Assembly (NCBI GenBank): GCA_958295935.1 | Contig: OY282385.1 | Coordinates: 1,612,001-1,676,000 of the forward strand | Source: an uncultured Dehalococcoidia bacterium | Lineage (GTDB): Bacteria; Chloroflexota; Dehalococcoidia; Lucifugimonadales; Lucifugimonadaceae | Length of the DNA stretch: 64,000 bases | Reading direction: 5' to 3' | Shown: positions 53,449-63,122 of the stretch, piece by piece | Layout: each line of letters begins with the position of its first letter | How positions within the stretch are numbered: position 1 is the first letter of the stretch | Translations under genes and position numbers: made by a program | Notes under the pieces: model-generated | Database searches by the model: none | What the model saw: only the letters and a program-made list of their open reading frames with translations | What the model was told of the DNA's origin: nothing

Positions 53449-55323
53449 TCAGCTGACCCCGCGGTAACCCTTGGTCGCCTCATAGATCAACTCGTCCGGC
53501 ATGTCGTCGAACGAAGCGTAGTTGAGAGTATACAGCCTCGAATACAGCCCGCCCTGCTCTATCAGCTCGTCGTGCGTGCCGCTCTCGATGATCTCGCCGT
53601 CCTGAAGTACCAGGATGCGGTCCGCGTTTCTGACCGTCGCCAAACGGTGCGCGATCACGACCCCCGTACAACCTTCCAACAGGCGGGCCAACGCCTGCTG
53701 GATAAGCATCTCGGTGTAACTGTCGATGTTCGCAGTGGCTTCATCCAGCACCAGGATCTTTGCGTCGGCCACTATGGCTCGCGCAAAGCTGATCAGCTGC
53801 CTTTGCCCAATGGATAGATTCCCCCCGCGCTGTTCCAGCATCGTGTCGTAACCATCCGTCAAGCGCATGATGAACTCGTGCGCCCCAACCGCACGAGCAG
53901 CCTTTACGATGTCCTCACGGGTAGCTTCCAGCTTCTGGTAGCGGATATTCTCGTAAACCGTGCCCGTGAACAGATAGGGATCTTGCAGCACCATGGACAC
54001 CTGCCGACCCAATGACTCCTGTGTCACGTCCCGCACGTCCCGCCCGCCCACGACCACCTGACCTTCCCAAACCTCGTAGAAGCGGTGGATCAGCGCCGTC
54101 GTAGAAGTCTTGCCGGAACCCGTAGGACCCACCAGGGCAACCGTTTCACCCGGCTCGACGCGGAAGCTCACGTCCTTCAGTACTGGCTGGTCCGGGTAGT
54201 AGCCAAAAGTGACGTTCCTGAACTCTATCGAGCCGTCTATATCCTTCATACGAACCGCATCGGCCTTGTCTCTGATGCCCAGGGGAACGTCGAGCACCTC
54301 AAATATCCTCTGACCGGAAGCCATAGCGCGCTGCATAGTGCTGTAGTGCATCGTAAGAGAGCGGATCGGATCGAAGAAGCGTTGAACGTAGAGCATGAAG
54401 GCCACCATCACACCCACTTCCAACGCGTTATCTAACACCAGACTGCCCCCCACTACCACCACCACCGCCATCGCAGCCCCCGTCAGTAGGTCCACTACGG
54501 GCAGCAGAGACTGGCCGAAGAGCGCTGCGCGCTGCTGGCTCGCCAACGTCGCAGTGGCCTTGTCATTGAACATCTCGAAATTCAGACGCTCGCGCACCAT
54601 GCCCTGAACCACCCTCACCCCGTTCACGTTCTCGTTCAACGCCCCGTTCACGATTGAAGACATCTCGCGAGCCTTCAAAAACGCTCGCTTCGCATACGGA
54701 AGCCAAACGATGCGAACCAGGAACAAAACCGGTACCACGATCAGAGTCAAGCCGCCTAACAGAGGATCCAGTACCAGCAGAACCACGATGATGCCCACCA
54801 GAATGATCATGTCACCCACCGCAAACACCGCCGTTTCCAGAAACTCCTGAAGAGCGGCAACATCCCCCTGAAGGCGGGCCATGAGCCGACCGACCTCCGT
54901 TTTGTCCATGAACGACATAGAGACCCGCTGAAGGTGCAAATACATTGCTCGCCGCATGTTGAACAAAATCCGCATCGCCACGCGTCCCACGATGATCTCT
55001 TGCAGAAAGTTGCTCACGTAGTTCAGCAGCACCGCCCCGAACAACCCCGCCACCGCGGCGCCCAGCAGAGCGCGGTTGCCGGACCCGTCCAGACCGCCGT
55101 CTATGGCGAACTTCACGATCAGGGGAAAGGCCAACGTCGTCGCGCTGAACACCAGCACCGCACCCAACGTGACCGCCATCAGCTTGCGATACGCCTTCAG
55201 GTATGAAATGAAACGACTGATGACCTGACCGTCAAATGCGTCGCCGAAGATCTCCTCGGCCGTCTGACGGCCAGCCGACGTTCGCATCCATGCTCCCCCG
55301 CCCCTGCCCCCGCCCCCCCTCAT
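53449..55323 (-). CDS. ABC exporter half-transporter with canonical ATP site
   Basis: A 624-residue protein with six membrane helices (about 45-330) fused to an ATPase: Walker A GPTGSGKTST near 398, signature LSIGQRQLI, Walker B ILVLDEATANID with the catalytic Glu intact, and H-loop IAHRLATV. Its ATG overlaps the stop of the upstream exporter gene (ATGA, 55320-55323), so the two halves form a heterodimer, as in BmrCD or TM287/288. The substrate may be drugs, lipids or peptides. A Gly/Arg-rich leader of about 12 residues precedes MRTSAGRQ. Confidence 0.92.
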   Translation of the reverse strand: MRGGGGRGGGAWMRTSAGRQTAEEIFGDAFDGQVISRFISYLKAYRKLMAVTLGAVLVFSATTLAFPLIVKFAIDGGLDGSGNRALLGAAVAGLFGAVLLNYVSNFLQEIIVGRVAMRILFNMRRAMYLHLQRVSMSFMDKTEVGRLMARLQGDVAALQEFLETAVFAVGDMIILVGIIVVLLVLDPLLGGLTLIVVPVLFLVRIVWLPYAKRAFLKAREMSSIVNGALNENVNGVRVVQGMVRERLNFEMFNDKATATLASQQRAALFGQSLLPVVDLLTGAAMAVVVVVGGSLVLDNALEVGVMVAFMLYVQRFFDPIRSLTMHYSTMQRAMASGQRIFEVLDVPLGIRDKADAVRMKDIDGSIEFRNVTFGYYPDQPVLKDVSFRVEPGETVALVGPTGSGKTSTTALIHRFYEVWEGQVVVGGRDVRDVTQESLGRQVSMVLQDPYLFTGTVYENIRYQKLEATREDIVKAARAVGAHEFIMRLTDGYDTMLEQRGGNLSIGQRQLISFARAIVADAKILVLDEATANIDSYTEMLIQQALARLLEGCTGVVIAHRLATVRNADRILVLQDGEIIESGTHDELIEQGGLYSRLYTLNYASFDDMPDELIYEATKGYRGVS

Positions 55324-57119
55324 GACCGCGCACCCTCCCCCGAATCGAGCAACGGGCCGCGCTCGACGCCCAGATCCATAGCGGGCCTGATCTGCAACTC
55401 ATAGAGCGCGAGGTACTTGCCCCCCTGCGCGATCAAATCCTCATGGCTCCCTCGCTCCGCAACACGTCCGTCCTCGATGAACAGAATCTCGTCAGCGTGC
55501 ATCAGGGAACTGAGGCGATGCGAGATGATGATGACCGTACGGTCTTTGGTAACGTCCGCCAGAGCCGCCCTTATGCGCTGCTCCGTCGCCGCGTCTATGG
55601 CCGCCGTTGAGTCGTCGAATACGATCACGGAAGGGCGCAATACGATGCTCCGGGCTATGGAAAGTCTCTGGCGCTGCCCCCCGGACAACGTGACGCCGCG
55701 CTCACCCACCAACGTGTCGTAACCCAGCGGCAGCGAGTCCACGTAGCGGTGAAGCTGCGCCATGTCAGTGGCGTGCTCGACGTCCGCCCGGCGGCTGTAC
55801 GGCTCGCCGTAGGCAGCGTTCTCGTAAACAGTGGTCGAGAACATGAAGGTGTCCTGCTCCACCACGCCCACGGCATGACGAAGCGAATCGAGCGTCACGT
55901 CACGAACGTCATGCCCATCGATGGAAATCGAACCGGACGTGCAGTCATAGAACCTCGGGATCAGGTGAGCGATCGTGGACTTGCCACTCCCGGGAGGCCC
56001 CACAATGCCGATAGTGTGGCCAGGCCGAGCCTCGAACGATACACCCCTCAGCACCGGCTCGTCCCCGTAGCTGAAGTGCACGTTTGAAAATCTCACCGCC
56101 CCTTCCGGCGCCTCCAGGTCCTTTGCACCCGGCTTGTCTCTGATCTCAGGCACCAGGTCCAGAATCTCGAACAGCCTCGTCCCGGAAGTGGTGGCCCGTG
56201 CATACCCGTTCACCATCATGCCAAGTTGACGAACCGGCATCTGGAGCATTCCCATGTACGCTAGGAACTTCACAAGTTCGCCAACCGTCATCTCCCCGTC
56301 GATCACGTTCAAACCGCCCACCCACACGATCACTGCCCAAACAGACAGGAAGGCGAAGGTCATGAAAGTCGAGTTGCGAACCCAAATACCTATTGTCTCG
56401 TTCGAAAGCGCCAGAGCCTCGTTCGATTTCTTGTCGAACTTGGACATCTCGTAGTCCTCCGCGGCAAACGCCCTCACCACGCGCATACCGCCGAGGTTCT
56501 CTTCCATCACCGTCGTCAACTCGCCCATCTTCCGTTGCCGCTCCAGCCACGTCCTGCGCAATTTGAGCCGGGACACAGAAGCCCGCCAGGCCACGATCGG
56601 AACGAAACTCAGGCTGATTAGACCAAGACGCCAGTCCGTCGAAATCATCAGGTAGGCGCCCGCCCCTATCAGAATCGCAAGGAACACCGTACGCAGCATC
56701 GCAGTGTTCACGAACATCCGCACGCCCTCTATGTCAAGGATGCCGCGAGAAAGAATGTCCCCGGCGTGAGAGCGGTCGTGGTAGCTGAAACTCAGCCGCT
56801 GAAGCTGCTCGTAATAGGCCATTCGCAGCCGATACGCCACACGCTGGCCCATGGATTCGCCCAGGTAGGTGTACAGCATCGCGAAGCCGCCGCGCAGACC
56901 CCCGGCCATGACCAGCAACGCCGCCGAGGCTATGAGCCTGGTACGAACCGGGCCCGTGTCCGCCTGCGGGTCTGTCAGTAGAGACAGCGCGCGGTCCACG
57001 GAATCGCCCAGAAGCTGCGGAATCCACAACTGGAATATCGAGGCCGCAATGACAGCCGCAAACGCAAACGTCAGCCGCAGCCTTTGCCGCGCGGCCAACT
57101 TCGCTATGCGCCACACCAC
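55320..57119 (-). CDS. ABC exporter half-transporter with degenerate ATP site
   Basis: A 599-residue six-helix membrane domain plus ATPase: Walker A GPPGSGKSTI near 362, signature LSGGQRQRL, and Walker B VIVFDDSTAAID, where the catalytic Glu is replaced by Asp. One weakened site is normal in heterodimeric exporters. It is the first of the overlapping exporter pair. The start is GTG 57119 (GTGGTG), without a clear Shine-Dalgarno, so the true start could differ slightly. Confidence 0.92.
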   Translation of the reverse strand: MVWRIAKLAARQRLRLTFAFAAVIAASIFQLWIPQLLGDSVDRALSLLTDPQADTGPVRTRLIASAALLVMAGGLRGGFAMLYTYLGESMGQRVAYRLRMAYYEQLQRLSFSYHDRSHAGDILSRGILDIEGVRMFVNTAMLRTVFLAILIGAGAYLMISTDWRLGLISLSFVPIVAWRASVSRLKLRRTWLERQRKMGELTTVMEENLGGMRVVRAFAAEDYEMSKFDKKSNEALALSNETIGIWVRNSTFMTFAFLSVWAVIVWVGGLNVIDGEMTVGELVKFLAYMGMLQMPVRQLGMMVNGYARATTSGTRLFEILDLVPEIRDKPGAKDLEAPEGAVRFSNVHFSYGDEPVLRGVSFEARPGHTIGIVGPPGSGKSTIAHLIPRFYDCTSGSISIDGHDVRDVTLDSLRHAVGVVEQDTFMFSTTVYENAAYGEPYSRRADVEHATDMAQLHRYVDSLPLGYDTLVGERGVTLSGGQRQRLSIARSIVLRPSVIVFDDSTAAIDAATEQRIRAALADVTKDRTVIIISHRLSSLMHADEILFIEDGRVAERGSHEDLIAQGGKYLALYELQIRPAMDLGVERGPLLDSGEGARS

Positions 57120-57632
57120 CGCAGCCGTGGGCTTGACGAATTCTGCACCGGAGCCTGGCCCGGTGCGCGGGCTGCCTGACCCGCGGTCAGATCGAAATGT
57201 CTGTGTCGCAGCCGTGACGGTCGCTCGTAGAAAATGGACGGAAACTTGAAACAGTGTCGCGCCAACAGCGTATCGGCGCAGCGGATTCCAGGCACAGGTT
57301 CCAGCCGTTTACGACTCACGGCCCCGTCCCCCGCCCCCCGCCCGCCACGGCTCCACGCTTCCAGAGCGCCCGCCCGACCTGCCCCATCCCGGACGTGCGT
57401 CCTCCCTGGCCTGCCCATGCCTCCCTGCCGCCAAAATGGACCCATATTCGTGCGGGCGTGATGCGCCGCCCAGCTGCACAGTCTCAGCCGTCGCGCCGGA
57501 GCCGTTACGTTGCTAACATATCCGCGTCAGCGCACTACTACGCCGCCGCGTCACCCCCATGCACACCCGTACTCCCCCCTATGCCTCAACCGCCTCCCAA
57601 AACGGGCTTTCTTCGTCTCTGCCGCCGATCAC
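57120..57632. other. Intergenic region upstream of exporter and GNAT genes
   Basis: About 513 bases between divergent genes, largely C-rich low-complexity DNA (57310-57420). The GNAT frame is open back to 57510, but that part is Pro/His/Arg-rich and unlike the family. No clear promoter, RNA or repeat. Confidence 0.35.
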
Positions 57633-58319
57633 ATGACCGCGACTAACCTCTACCGGATACGACCGGCCGAAAAATCGGATGCCCGGGCGATGAACTCCAT
57701 CGAAAGCGAGGCGTTTCCAGACTTGGAACGCCCGACGAAGTTCCGGAGAGAGTTACAGCGGAACGACGTGGTCTATCTCGTCGCGACCCGGCCGTGGACG
57801 AAAGAGGAGCGAGATGCCGCCAGGCGGGGCGAGCGGTCCAACAACAGACAGCCGGCAACTGCGGACCTTGTAGGCAGAGCGCAGCACTCACTTGAAGGGC
57901 TGATGTTCCAGGCGCTCGGACTGATCGGCAAGAATCTCCCCGCAGAGCACGTTGGCGGCTTCCAGGGAATCTGGTTCGCGCTGGACACTGCACACCTAAC
58001 CGTCATCGCCAGCCGGCCCGATGAGCGAAGGAAGGGAATAGGCGAACTACTCCTCATGGCCGCAGTGGAACTGGCTATGCACAGAACCTCGCGGACCGTA
58101 ACCTTGGAAGTGAGAGCCTCCAACGAGGCGGCCAGGGCCCTCTACCGAAAGTACGCTTTCCAGGACGTGGGCGTTAGGAAACGTTACTACTCCGGCGGAG
58201 AGGACGCTATTATCATGACCACGCCGCCTATCTGGAGTAAAGACTACATAGCCCACTTCAGCTTGTTGACCCGCAAGTTCGAGGCCCGATGGGGTGAGTC
58301 GCATAGAGTACTTATCTGA
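57633..58319 (+). CDS. GNAT-family acetyltransferase (RimI-like, extended)
   Basis: A 228-residue protein. The C-terminal half has the GNAT core: LTVIASRPDERRKGIGELLLMAAVELA near 130 (acetyl-CoA loop RRKGIG) and LEVRASNEAARALYRKYAFQDVGVRKRYY, typical of RimI. An insertion (residues 50-100) between the first strand and the core is longer than in RimI. A protein N-terminal or small-molecule substrate is possible. ATG at 57633; the next gene starts about 80 bases downstream. Confidence 0.82.
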   Translation: MTATNLYRIRPAEKSDARAMNSIESEAFPDLERPTKFRRELQRNDVVYLVATRPWTKEERDAARRGERSNNRQPATADLVGRAQHSLEGLMFQALGLIGKNLPAEHVGGFQGIWFALDTAHLTVIASRPDERRKGIGELLLMAAVELAMHRTSRTVTLEVRASNEAARALYRKYAFQDVGVRKRYYSGGEDAIIMTTPPIWSKDYIAHFSLLTRKFEARWGESHRVLI

Positions 58320-58401
58320 AAGGACGCACCAGACACTGCGCTCGTATAAAGCATCGAGATTCCACGGCAGCCCCGGCCAACGAAAACACCGCGGTCAGAG
58401 C

Positions 58402-60135
58402 ATGGCCCCCTTTCTGATCAGAGCCGCAATGAGCCTGTTGCTCCCCGCCGTCACAGCAGTCGCCGCCTGCGCGCCCGACTCGCCGCCCCCCGCAACAGTC
58501 CAGGCAACCCGCCCCACACAAACGGACGCTGCGCAAGTCCCGGACCCCAACTCTGTCGCTACCGCAGAAGCGTCACCGGCAACAGACAGTCAGGGGTACG
58601 GGCCCAACGACGAATCGTCTGAGGCCAAGCCCAGGGGAGTACTGAGAATCGCCCAAGCCCGGGACCCAACCAGCTGCGACCTCCCAATGGCCCAGGCCAC
58701 AAGCTACCAGTCGGTACACCCGTGCAACCCCATGCTGTCCCAGATCGTCCGCATTTCAACGGACGACCACTCAGCCGTAATTCCCGATCTCGCGCTCAGT
58801 TGGGAGACTTCGAGCGACGGCGCCGAGTGGAAATTCACACTGCGCCCCGACGCAACATGGCACAACGGGAGGCCGGTCAGCGCAGACGACCTCAAGTTCA
58901 GCCTCGATAGAGTCATAACCCCACCGGAAGGTCTTACCATCGGCCGAGCGGGCGTCATAGCCCGATACGTCCCCTCCACCGACATGGTGTCCACTCCCGA
59001 CACCGCCACCCTCCTGGTGCAGACCGACTTCCCGGCAGCGTCGTTTCTTCCCAACCTCGCCAGCGTATACGTCTCCATCTATCCGCGCGCCGAAACAGAG
59101 GAACTTTCCCCACCCTCCATGATGCAGTTCTCCACCGTCATCGGCAGCGGCCCCTTCACACCCGGCCCGGCAACGCGAGGCGCCGTATACAGCCTGCAGA
59201 GAAACCCTCAGTACTACGAACCGGGATTGCCCATGCTGAATGAGGTCCGCTTTCTCGTCATGCCGCATCCCGCCACCCGCATGGCAGCGCTGCAAACCCG
59301 CGTGATCGACACCATCGCGATCGTCACTGAACCGGAAGCCATGGTCCTGGAGCAAGACTTTGCAGGGGAGGTAAACGTCTACAGGTCGCCGTCTGCGGGC
59401 GGCAACACCGTCCAACTCAACCTGAGCCGACCCCCGTTCAACGATCCCATCGTCAGACGAGCGGTAGCCTTGGCCTTCTCCAGAGCAGACGCCGATCTTG
59501 CCCTGGGACCCGGATACGACGGCGCGATTCTGCCGCCCGGAGGACCATGGGGGCTGAGCGAAGAGGAACTCTTGAAGCTGGAAGGATACGGCGACAAGAA
59601 CGCAGAAAGAGACCAGGCGCGCAAACTGCTCGCACAAGCCGGATACCCGGACGGAATGGAAACCTCCATCAAGACCCAGGCAACCCCCTTTTTCCAAACT
59701 CTTGCAGAGTTCGCCGCCGGCCAGCTCAGCACGGTAGGAATACGGGCCGAAGTAACCACCGTCGAACCCGTCGAGTACCAACGAATAATCCGATCCGGAG
59801 AGTTCGAAATCATCGCCCACAGCCACTCCTTCCCCCTCGACGACCCGGACTCCATACTCATAGACCACTACTCCTGCGATGGAAACGAGAACTTTCCAGG
59901 CCTCTGCGATCCCGAACTCGATCGTATGATCAATCGTCAGAGCCGCACCCTCGACGCCGCACAGCGTAAAACCATCCTCGACGATATCCAGCGCAGCATC
60001 TGGCACGCGAACGCCAAGATATGGTTCCAATGGAGCTCGCGTCGCACGCCGGTACTATCCAACGTCCACGCAATGGAGCCGGGCGGTTCGAGCCTTTACC
60101 AGGGAAGGCGCCTCGAACGAGTGTGGATAGACTGA
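58402..60135 (+). CDS. peptide-type ABC transporter substrate-binding lipoprotein (second system)
   Basis: A 577-residue exported lipoprotein: signal peptide with lipobox at AVAACAPDS (Cys 23), a Pro/Thr/Ala-rich linker to about residue 80, and a family-5 binding domain (WKFTLRPDATWHNGRPVSADDLKFSLDRV, PFNDPIVRRAVALAFSRAD, ARKLLAQAGYPDG). It feeds the two permeases encoded directly downstream. Unlike the first system it has no VVVEKPV stalk. ATG at 58402, at the start of the signal peptide. Confidence 0.92.
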   Translation: MAPFLIRAAMSLLLPAVTAVAACAPDSPPPATVQATRPTQTDAAQVPDPNSVATAEASPATDSQGYGPNDESSEAKPRGVLRIAQARDPTSCDLPMAQATSYQSVHPCNPMLSQIVRISTDDHSAVIPDLALSWETSSDGAEWKFTLRPDATWHNGRPVSADDLKFSLDRVITPPEGLTIGRAGVIARYVPSTDMVSTPDTATLLVQTDFPAASFLPNLASVYVSIYPRAETEELSPPSMMQFSTVIGSGPFTPGPATRGAVYSLQRNPQYYEPGLPMLNEVRFLVMPHPATRMAALQTRVIDTIAIVTEPEAMVLEQDFAGEVNVYRSPSAGGNTVQLNLSRPPFNDPIVRRAVALAFSRADADLALGPGYDGAILPPGGPWGLSEEELLKLEGYGDKNAERDQARKLLAQAGYPDGMETSIKTQATPFFQTLAEFAAGQLSTVGIRAEVTTVEPVEYQRIIRSGEFEIIAHSHSFPLDDPDSILIDHYSCDGNENFPGLCDPELDRMINRQSRTLDAAQRKTILDDIQRSIWHANAKIWFQWSSRRTPVLSNVHAMEPGGSSLYQGRRLERVWID

Positions 60136-60209
60136 GCCGGCTCTCAACCGGTCGGAGCCCCTGACTTGCCGGCTGAAACCCTCCGGCAATCAGCCGCCTG
60201 CTTCACCCC

Positions 60210-61181
60210 ATGTCCGCCTCCGCCCACTACCTGATTCGACGAGCCGCTCTCTCTGTCCTGACTCTGTGGCTCATCACGATAATAGCCTTTGCTCTACTCC
60301 GCATCGCTCCCGGCGACGCAGTATTGGCCGCCATGGCCAGATCACCCGGCGAAATGTCGCTCAGTGCAGCTGCAATGGAAGAACGCCGCGCAGACCTGGG
60401 ACTCGACCGCAGTTACGCCGCCCAATACCTGTCATGGCTGGGCGGGCTTCTAAGGCTTGACCCCGGCGCGTCTATCGCCACCGGCCTACCCATCGGCCCC
60501 GAGGTCGCCCCCAGGATCGCAGTAACCATCCAACTGGCGCTCCTTTCCGCGCTGACCGCCGGACTCGCGGGAACCCTGGCAGGCGTCGCCGCGGCAGCGT
60601 GGAAAGACGGACCCTTCGACGCCGCAGCCCGCACGCTCGCCCTCGCCGCCCTCTCCGCGCCCGCCTTCTGGCTAGGATTGATCTTGGTCTTGGCGCTGGC
60701 CGCGTGGGCCAACATATTCGTCGCTGCCGGATACAGGCCAATATGGGACGATCCGGCCGCCAACCTGACGCGCATCATGCCGGCCGCAACAGTGCTCGCG
60801 GCGCGCCCCGCCGCCCTTGTATTCCGCATAGTCCGCATCTCTACGGTAGAAATCCTGGAAAGCGACTTCATCAGAACTGCAAGGGCCAGAGGCCTGACGG
60901 AAACCAGGATACTTTGGGGCCACGCCTTCCCGGCCGCGGCGCTGCCTGGCATCACCGCCCTAGGCGTACAGACCGTATTTCTACTCAGCGGCGCAGTCGT
61001 GATCGAGCAGGTCTTTGGACTCCCGGGGTTGGGAAGATCCCTGACTGAAGGAGTGCTCACCCGCGACTATCCACTCGTGCAGTTCCTCGTACTCCTCTTC
61101 GGATTTTTCGCTCTCCTGACCAACTTCACGATGGACGCCGTCTATACGCGGCTGGATCCCAGAGTGAGGCTCGCGGCATGA
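60210..61181 (+). CDS. peptide-type ABC transporter permease (DppB-like, second system)
   Basis: A 323-residue permease: LIRRAALSVLTLWLITIIAFALLRIAPGDAV at the N-terminus is the DppB/OppB start. About six helices and an EAA loop FIRTARARGLTETRILWGHAFP follow. Its stop overlaps the next start as ATGA (61178-61181). Confidence 0.92.
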   Translation: MSASAHYLIRRAALSVLTLWLITIIAFALLRIAPGDAVLAAMARSPGEMSLSAAAMEERRADLGLDRSYAAQYLSWLGGLLRLDPGASIATGLPIGPEVAPRIAVTIQLALLSALTAGLAGTLAGVAAAAWKDGPFDAAARTLALAALSAPAFWLGLILVLALAAWANIFVAAGYRPIWDDPAANLTRIMPAATVLAARPAALVFRIVRISTVEILESDFIRTARARGLTETRILWGHAFPAAALPGITALGVQTVFLLSGAVVIEQVFGLPGLGRSLTEGVLTRDYPLVQFLVLLFGFFALLTNFTMDAVYTRLDPRVRLAA

Positions 61182-61999
61182 TGAAGCGATTTGTAGCCTC
61201 CGGAGCTACAAGGGCCGGCCTCGTGATCGGCCTATGCCTCGTATTGATGCTGTCGATCGGGCCGCAAATGGACGAAACCGATGGACGCGGCGACCTTCAA
61301 AACACGCTGAGCGGCCCGGCCTGGCCGCACCCATTGGGCACAGACCAACTCGGCAGGGACGCCCTGGCACGAGTCGCTCGAGGCCTCCGCGGCTCCCTGC
61401 TCATCGGAATATCCGTGGCCCTGATCTCCGGTGTTGTTGGAGGCCTTGTGGGTCTGGCATCGGGATTTTGGAGAGGCTGGCCCGATCTTCTACTGCAACG
61501 CCTTACCGATGCGCTCATGGCCCTGCCCCTCCTGGTGATGGCGTTGGCCGTGATAGCAGTCACGGGCCCCACCCGTGCAGGCGTCGTCATCGCCCTGTCC
61601 GTCGCCTTCACCCCCCTCGTAATGAGGGTGGTGAGATCCTCCGCGCTCGCCCTTCAACAGGCGGGACACGTCGAAGCCGCAAGAGCTTCAGGCGCCACCG
61701 ATTGGCACGTCATCGCCGCACACCTCTCGCCCAACGCACTCGCTCCATGGGCGGTTGTTGTATCCACCCAGGTCGGCGGCGCGGCCCTCGCCGAGGCGTC
61801 CCTCAGCTTCCTCGGAGCAGGGCCCGGCGGAGACGCATCCCTGGGAGCATTGCTCGGGGGCGAGGCCCAGACCTACGCATTCGCCGCGCCGTGGCTCATC
61901 GTGTGGCCCGGCATTGCCCTGGCCCTCGTGTCAGTCTCCGCAAATCTGATTGGAGACGGCCTCGCACGTTCCGCCTCACCATTCTCAAGACGAAACTGA
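61178..61999 (+). CDS. peptide-type ABC transporter permease (DppC-like, second system)
   Basis: A 273-residue permease with HPLGTDQLGRDALARVARGLRGSL (DppC signature), five to six helices and an EAA loop HVEAARASGATDWHVIAAHLSP. It completes an SBP-permease-permease set. No ATP-binding gene follows; the next gene is convergent. The N-terminal cytoplasmic part is shorter than usual. Confidence 0.92.
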   Translation: MMKRFVASGATRAGLVIGLCLVLMLSIGPQMDETDGRGDLQNTLSGPAWPHPLGTDQLGRDALARVARGLRGSLLIGISVALISGVVGGLVGLASGFWRGWPDLLLQRLTDALMALPLLVMALAVIAVTGPTRAGVVIALSVAFTPLVMRVVRSSALALQQAGHVEAARASGATDWHVIAAHLSPNALAPWAVVVSTQVGGAALAEASLSFLGAGPGGDASLGALLGGEAQTYAFAAPWLIVWPGIALALVSVSANLIGDGLARSASPFSRRN

Positions 62000-62013
62000 A
62001 CGGGAAGGTCGCC

Positions 62014-62766
62014 CTAACTCGCAGATGAACCTTGCTGGCCGGTTAAGTAGAAGTAGACGAAGAGCGCAATAGTTACGATGAGAGAGGCCCAGAGCCAGTT
62101 CCTCTGTACCCGGGTGAAGTGTTCGGCGCTGCGCCAGCGCTTGCTCCGCCAAGCCAGTTCGTTGCCCTTGAAACCCAGGTAGACGGTTAGCCCAAACGAG
62201 ACCAGCAGCAGCAGCATTCTAAGCCACTCCAACCGCTCCGGGAAGTCTATGAGGAGGGCCAGTACCCCCACCCACGTCAACATACCGATCCATACTCTGT
62301 TGAAGGCACTCCATATGACTGGCACCAGAAATGCGCCCCAGTTGAAGCCTCGCAGGGACTCTGGCAACTCAGCCTCCGGCATACCAGAGTTGTTCGCAAC
62401 TTCAGAAACCGTCTGACGCCCCACGTCCGCACCTCGAAGGTCGGGACCCTCGGGCGCGGTACGCTGACGATCAGGCTTGCGAACGCTTTCCGCAGCCCGG
62501 GAACTCTCAACAACCTGATCCGTCGCAGTAGCCTTCTCCGGCGACATCCTCACCGCAGACGCCATGGATCCACCGCAATCTACGCAGTAGAACGCGTGCG
62601 CTTCATTGGCAGCGCTGCACTTGCCGCAAGCCGCCAGGCCCAGCGGCGGAGGCTGATCCGCACAGGGCCGGTAAACCCGCTCACCGCAGCGGTCGCACAT
62701 ATAGGCGTCATGCTTATTCCGCGTACCGCAGTGCGGGCAGAAGATCGGGCGCTTTTCTTCAGGCAT
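62014..62766 (-). CDS. double zinc-ribbon membrane protein, unknown function
   Basis: A 250-residue protein: two zinc ribbons (Cys 10/13/24/27 and Cys 47/50/61/64), a polar linker, then a membrane part starting FNWGAFLVPVIWSAFNRVWIG with three to four helices. The FNWGAFL...WxxxN pattern recalls DUF2628-type membrane proteins. The ribbons may recruit protein partners at the membrane; the role is unknown. The ATG at 62766 is chosen before the first ribbon; the frame is open to 62841. Confidence 0.75.
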   Translation of the reverse strand: MPEEKRPIFCPHCGTRNKHDAYMCDRCGERVYRPCADQPPPLGLAACGKCSAANEAHAFYCVDCGGSMASAVRMSPEKATATDQVVESSRAAESVRKPDRQRTAPEGPDLRGADVGRQTVSEVANNSGMPEAELPESLRGFNWGAFLVPVIWSAFNRVWIGMLTWVGVLALLIDFPERLEWLRMLLLLVSFGLTVYLGFKGNELAWRSKRWRSAEHFTRVQRNWLWASLIVTIALFVYFYLTGQQGSSAS

Positions 62767-63122
62767 CGTTTGTGGCTCGAAAATCGTGTATACAGAAGCG
62801 TATTGTCGCGCCATCGCGCGGCTTCGTGGGCAGCCTGGCAACCGAGCCGGTCGCTCTCCTTGGCCGGAACGACGGAGCGAACAGAGGCATTTTAGAGAAG
62901 GTCGCGTGATTGGTCATAAGGTTGGCCTCATGAAATCGGGGAATCTCAGGCCCCGCCGGGAGAACGTGTCAACCTTGCCCCCAGTGGCGCATTTTATGAG
63001 AAACTGGCTCCAATGGGGCGTGGAACGCGCCGCCTCGCTGCCAGCCGCTTGTATCAGGTGATATAAGCGCGATCCATTCGGCCGCGTTGCAATGCGGCTG
63101 TTCCAAAACTCAGGGTGTCAAC
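62767..63122. other. Divergent intergenic region before accD
   Basis: About 356 bases between the zinc-ribbon gene and accD. No gene, RNA or repeat recognised. AGGG lies 8 bases before the accD ATG. Confidence 0.35.
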
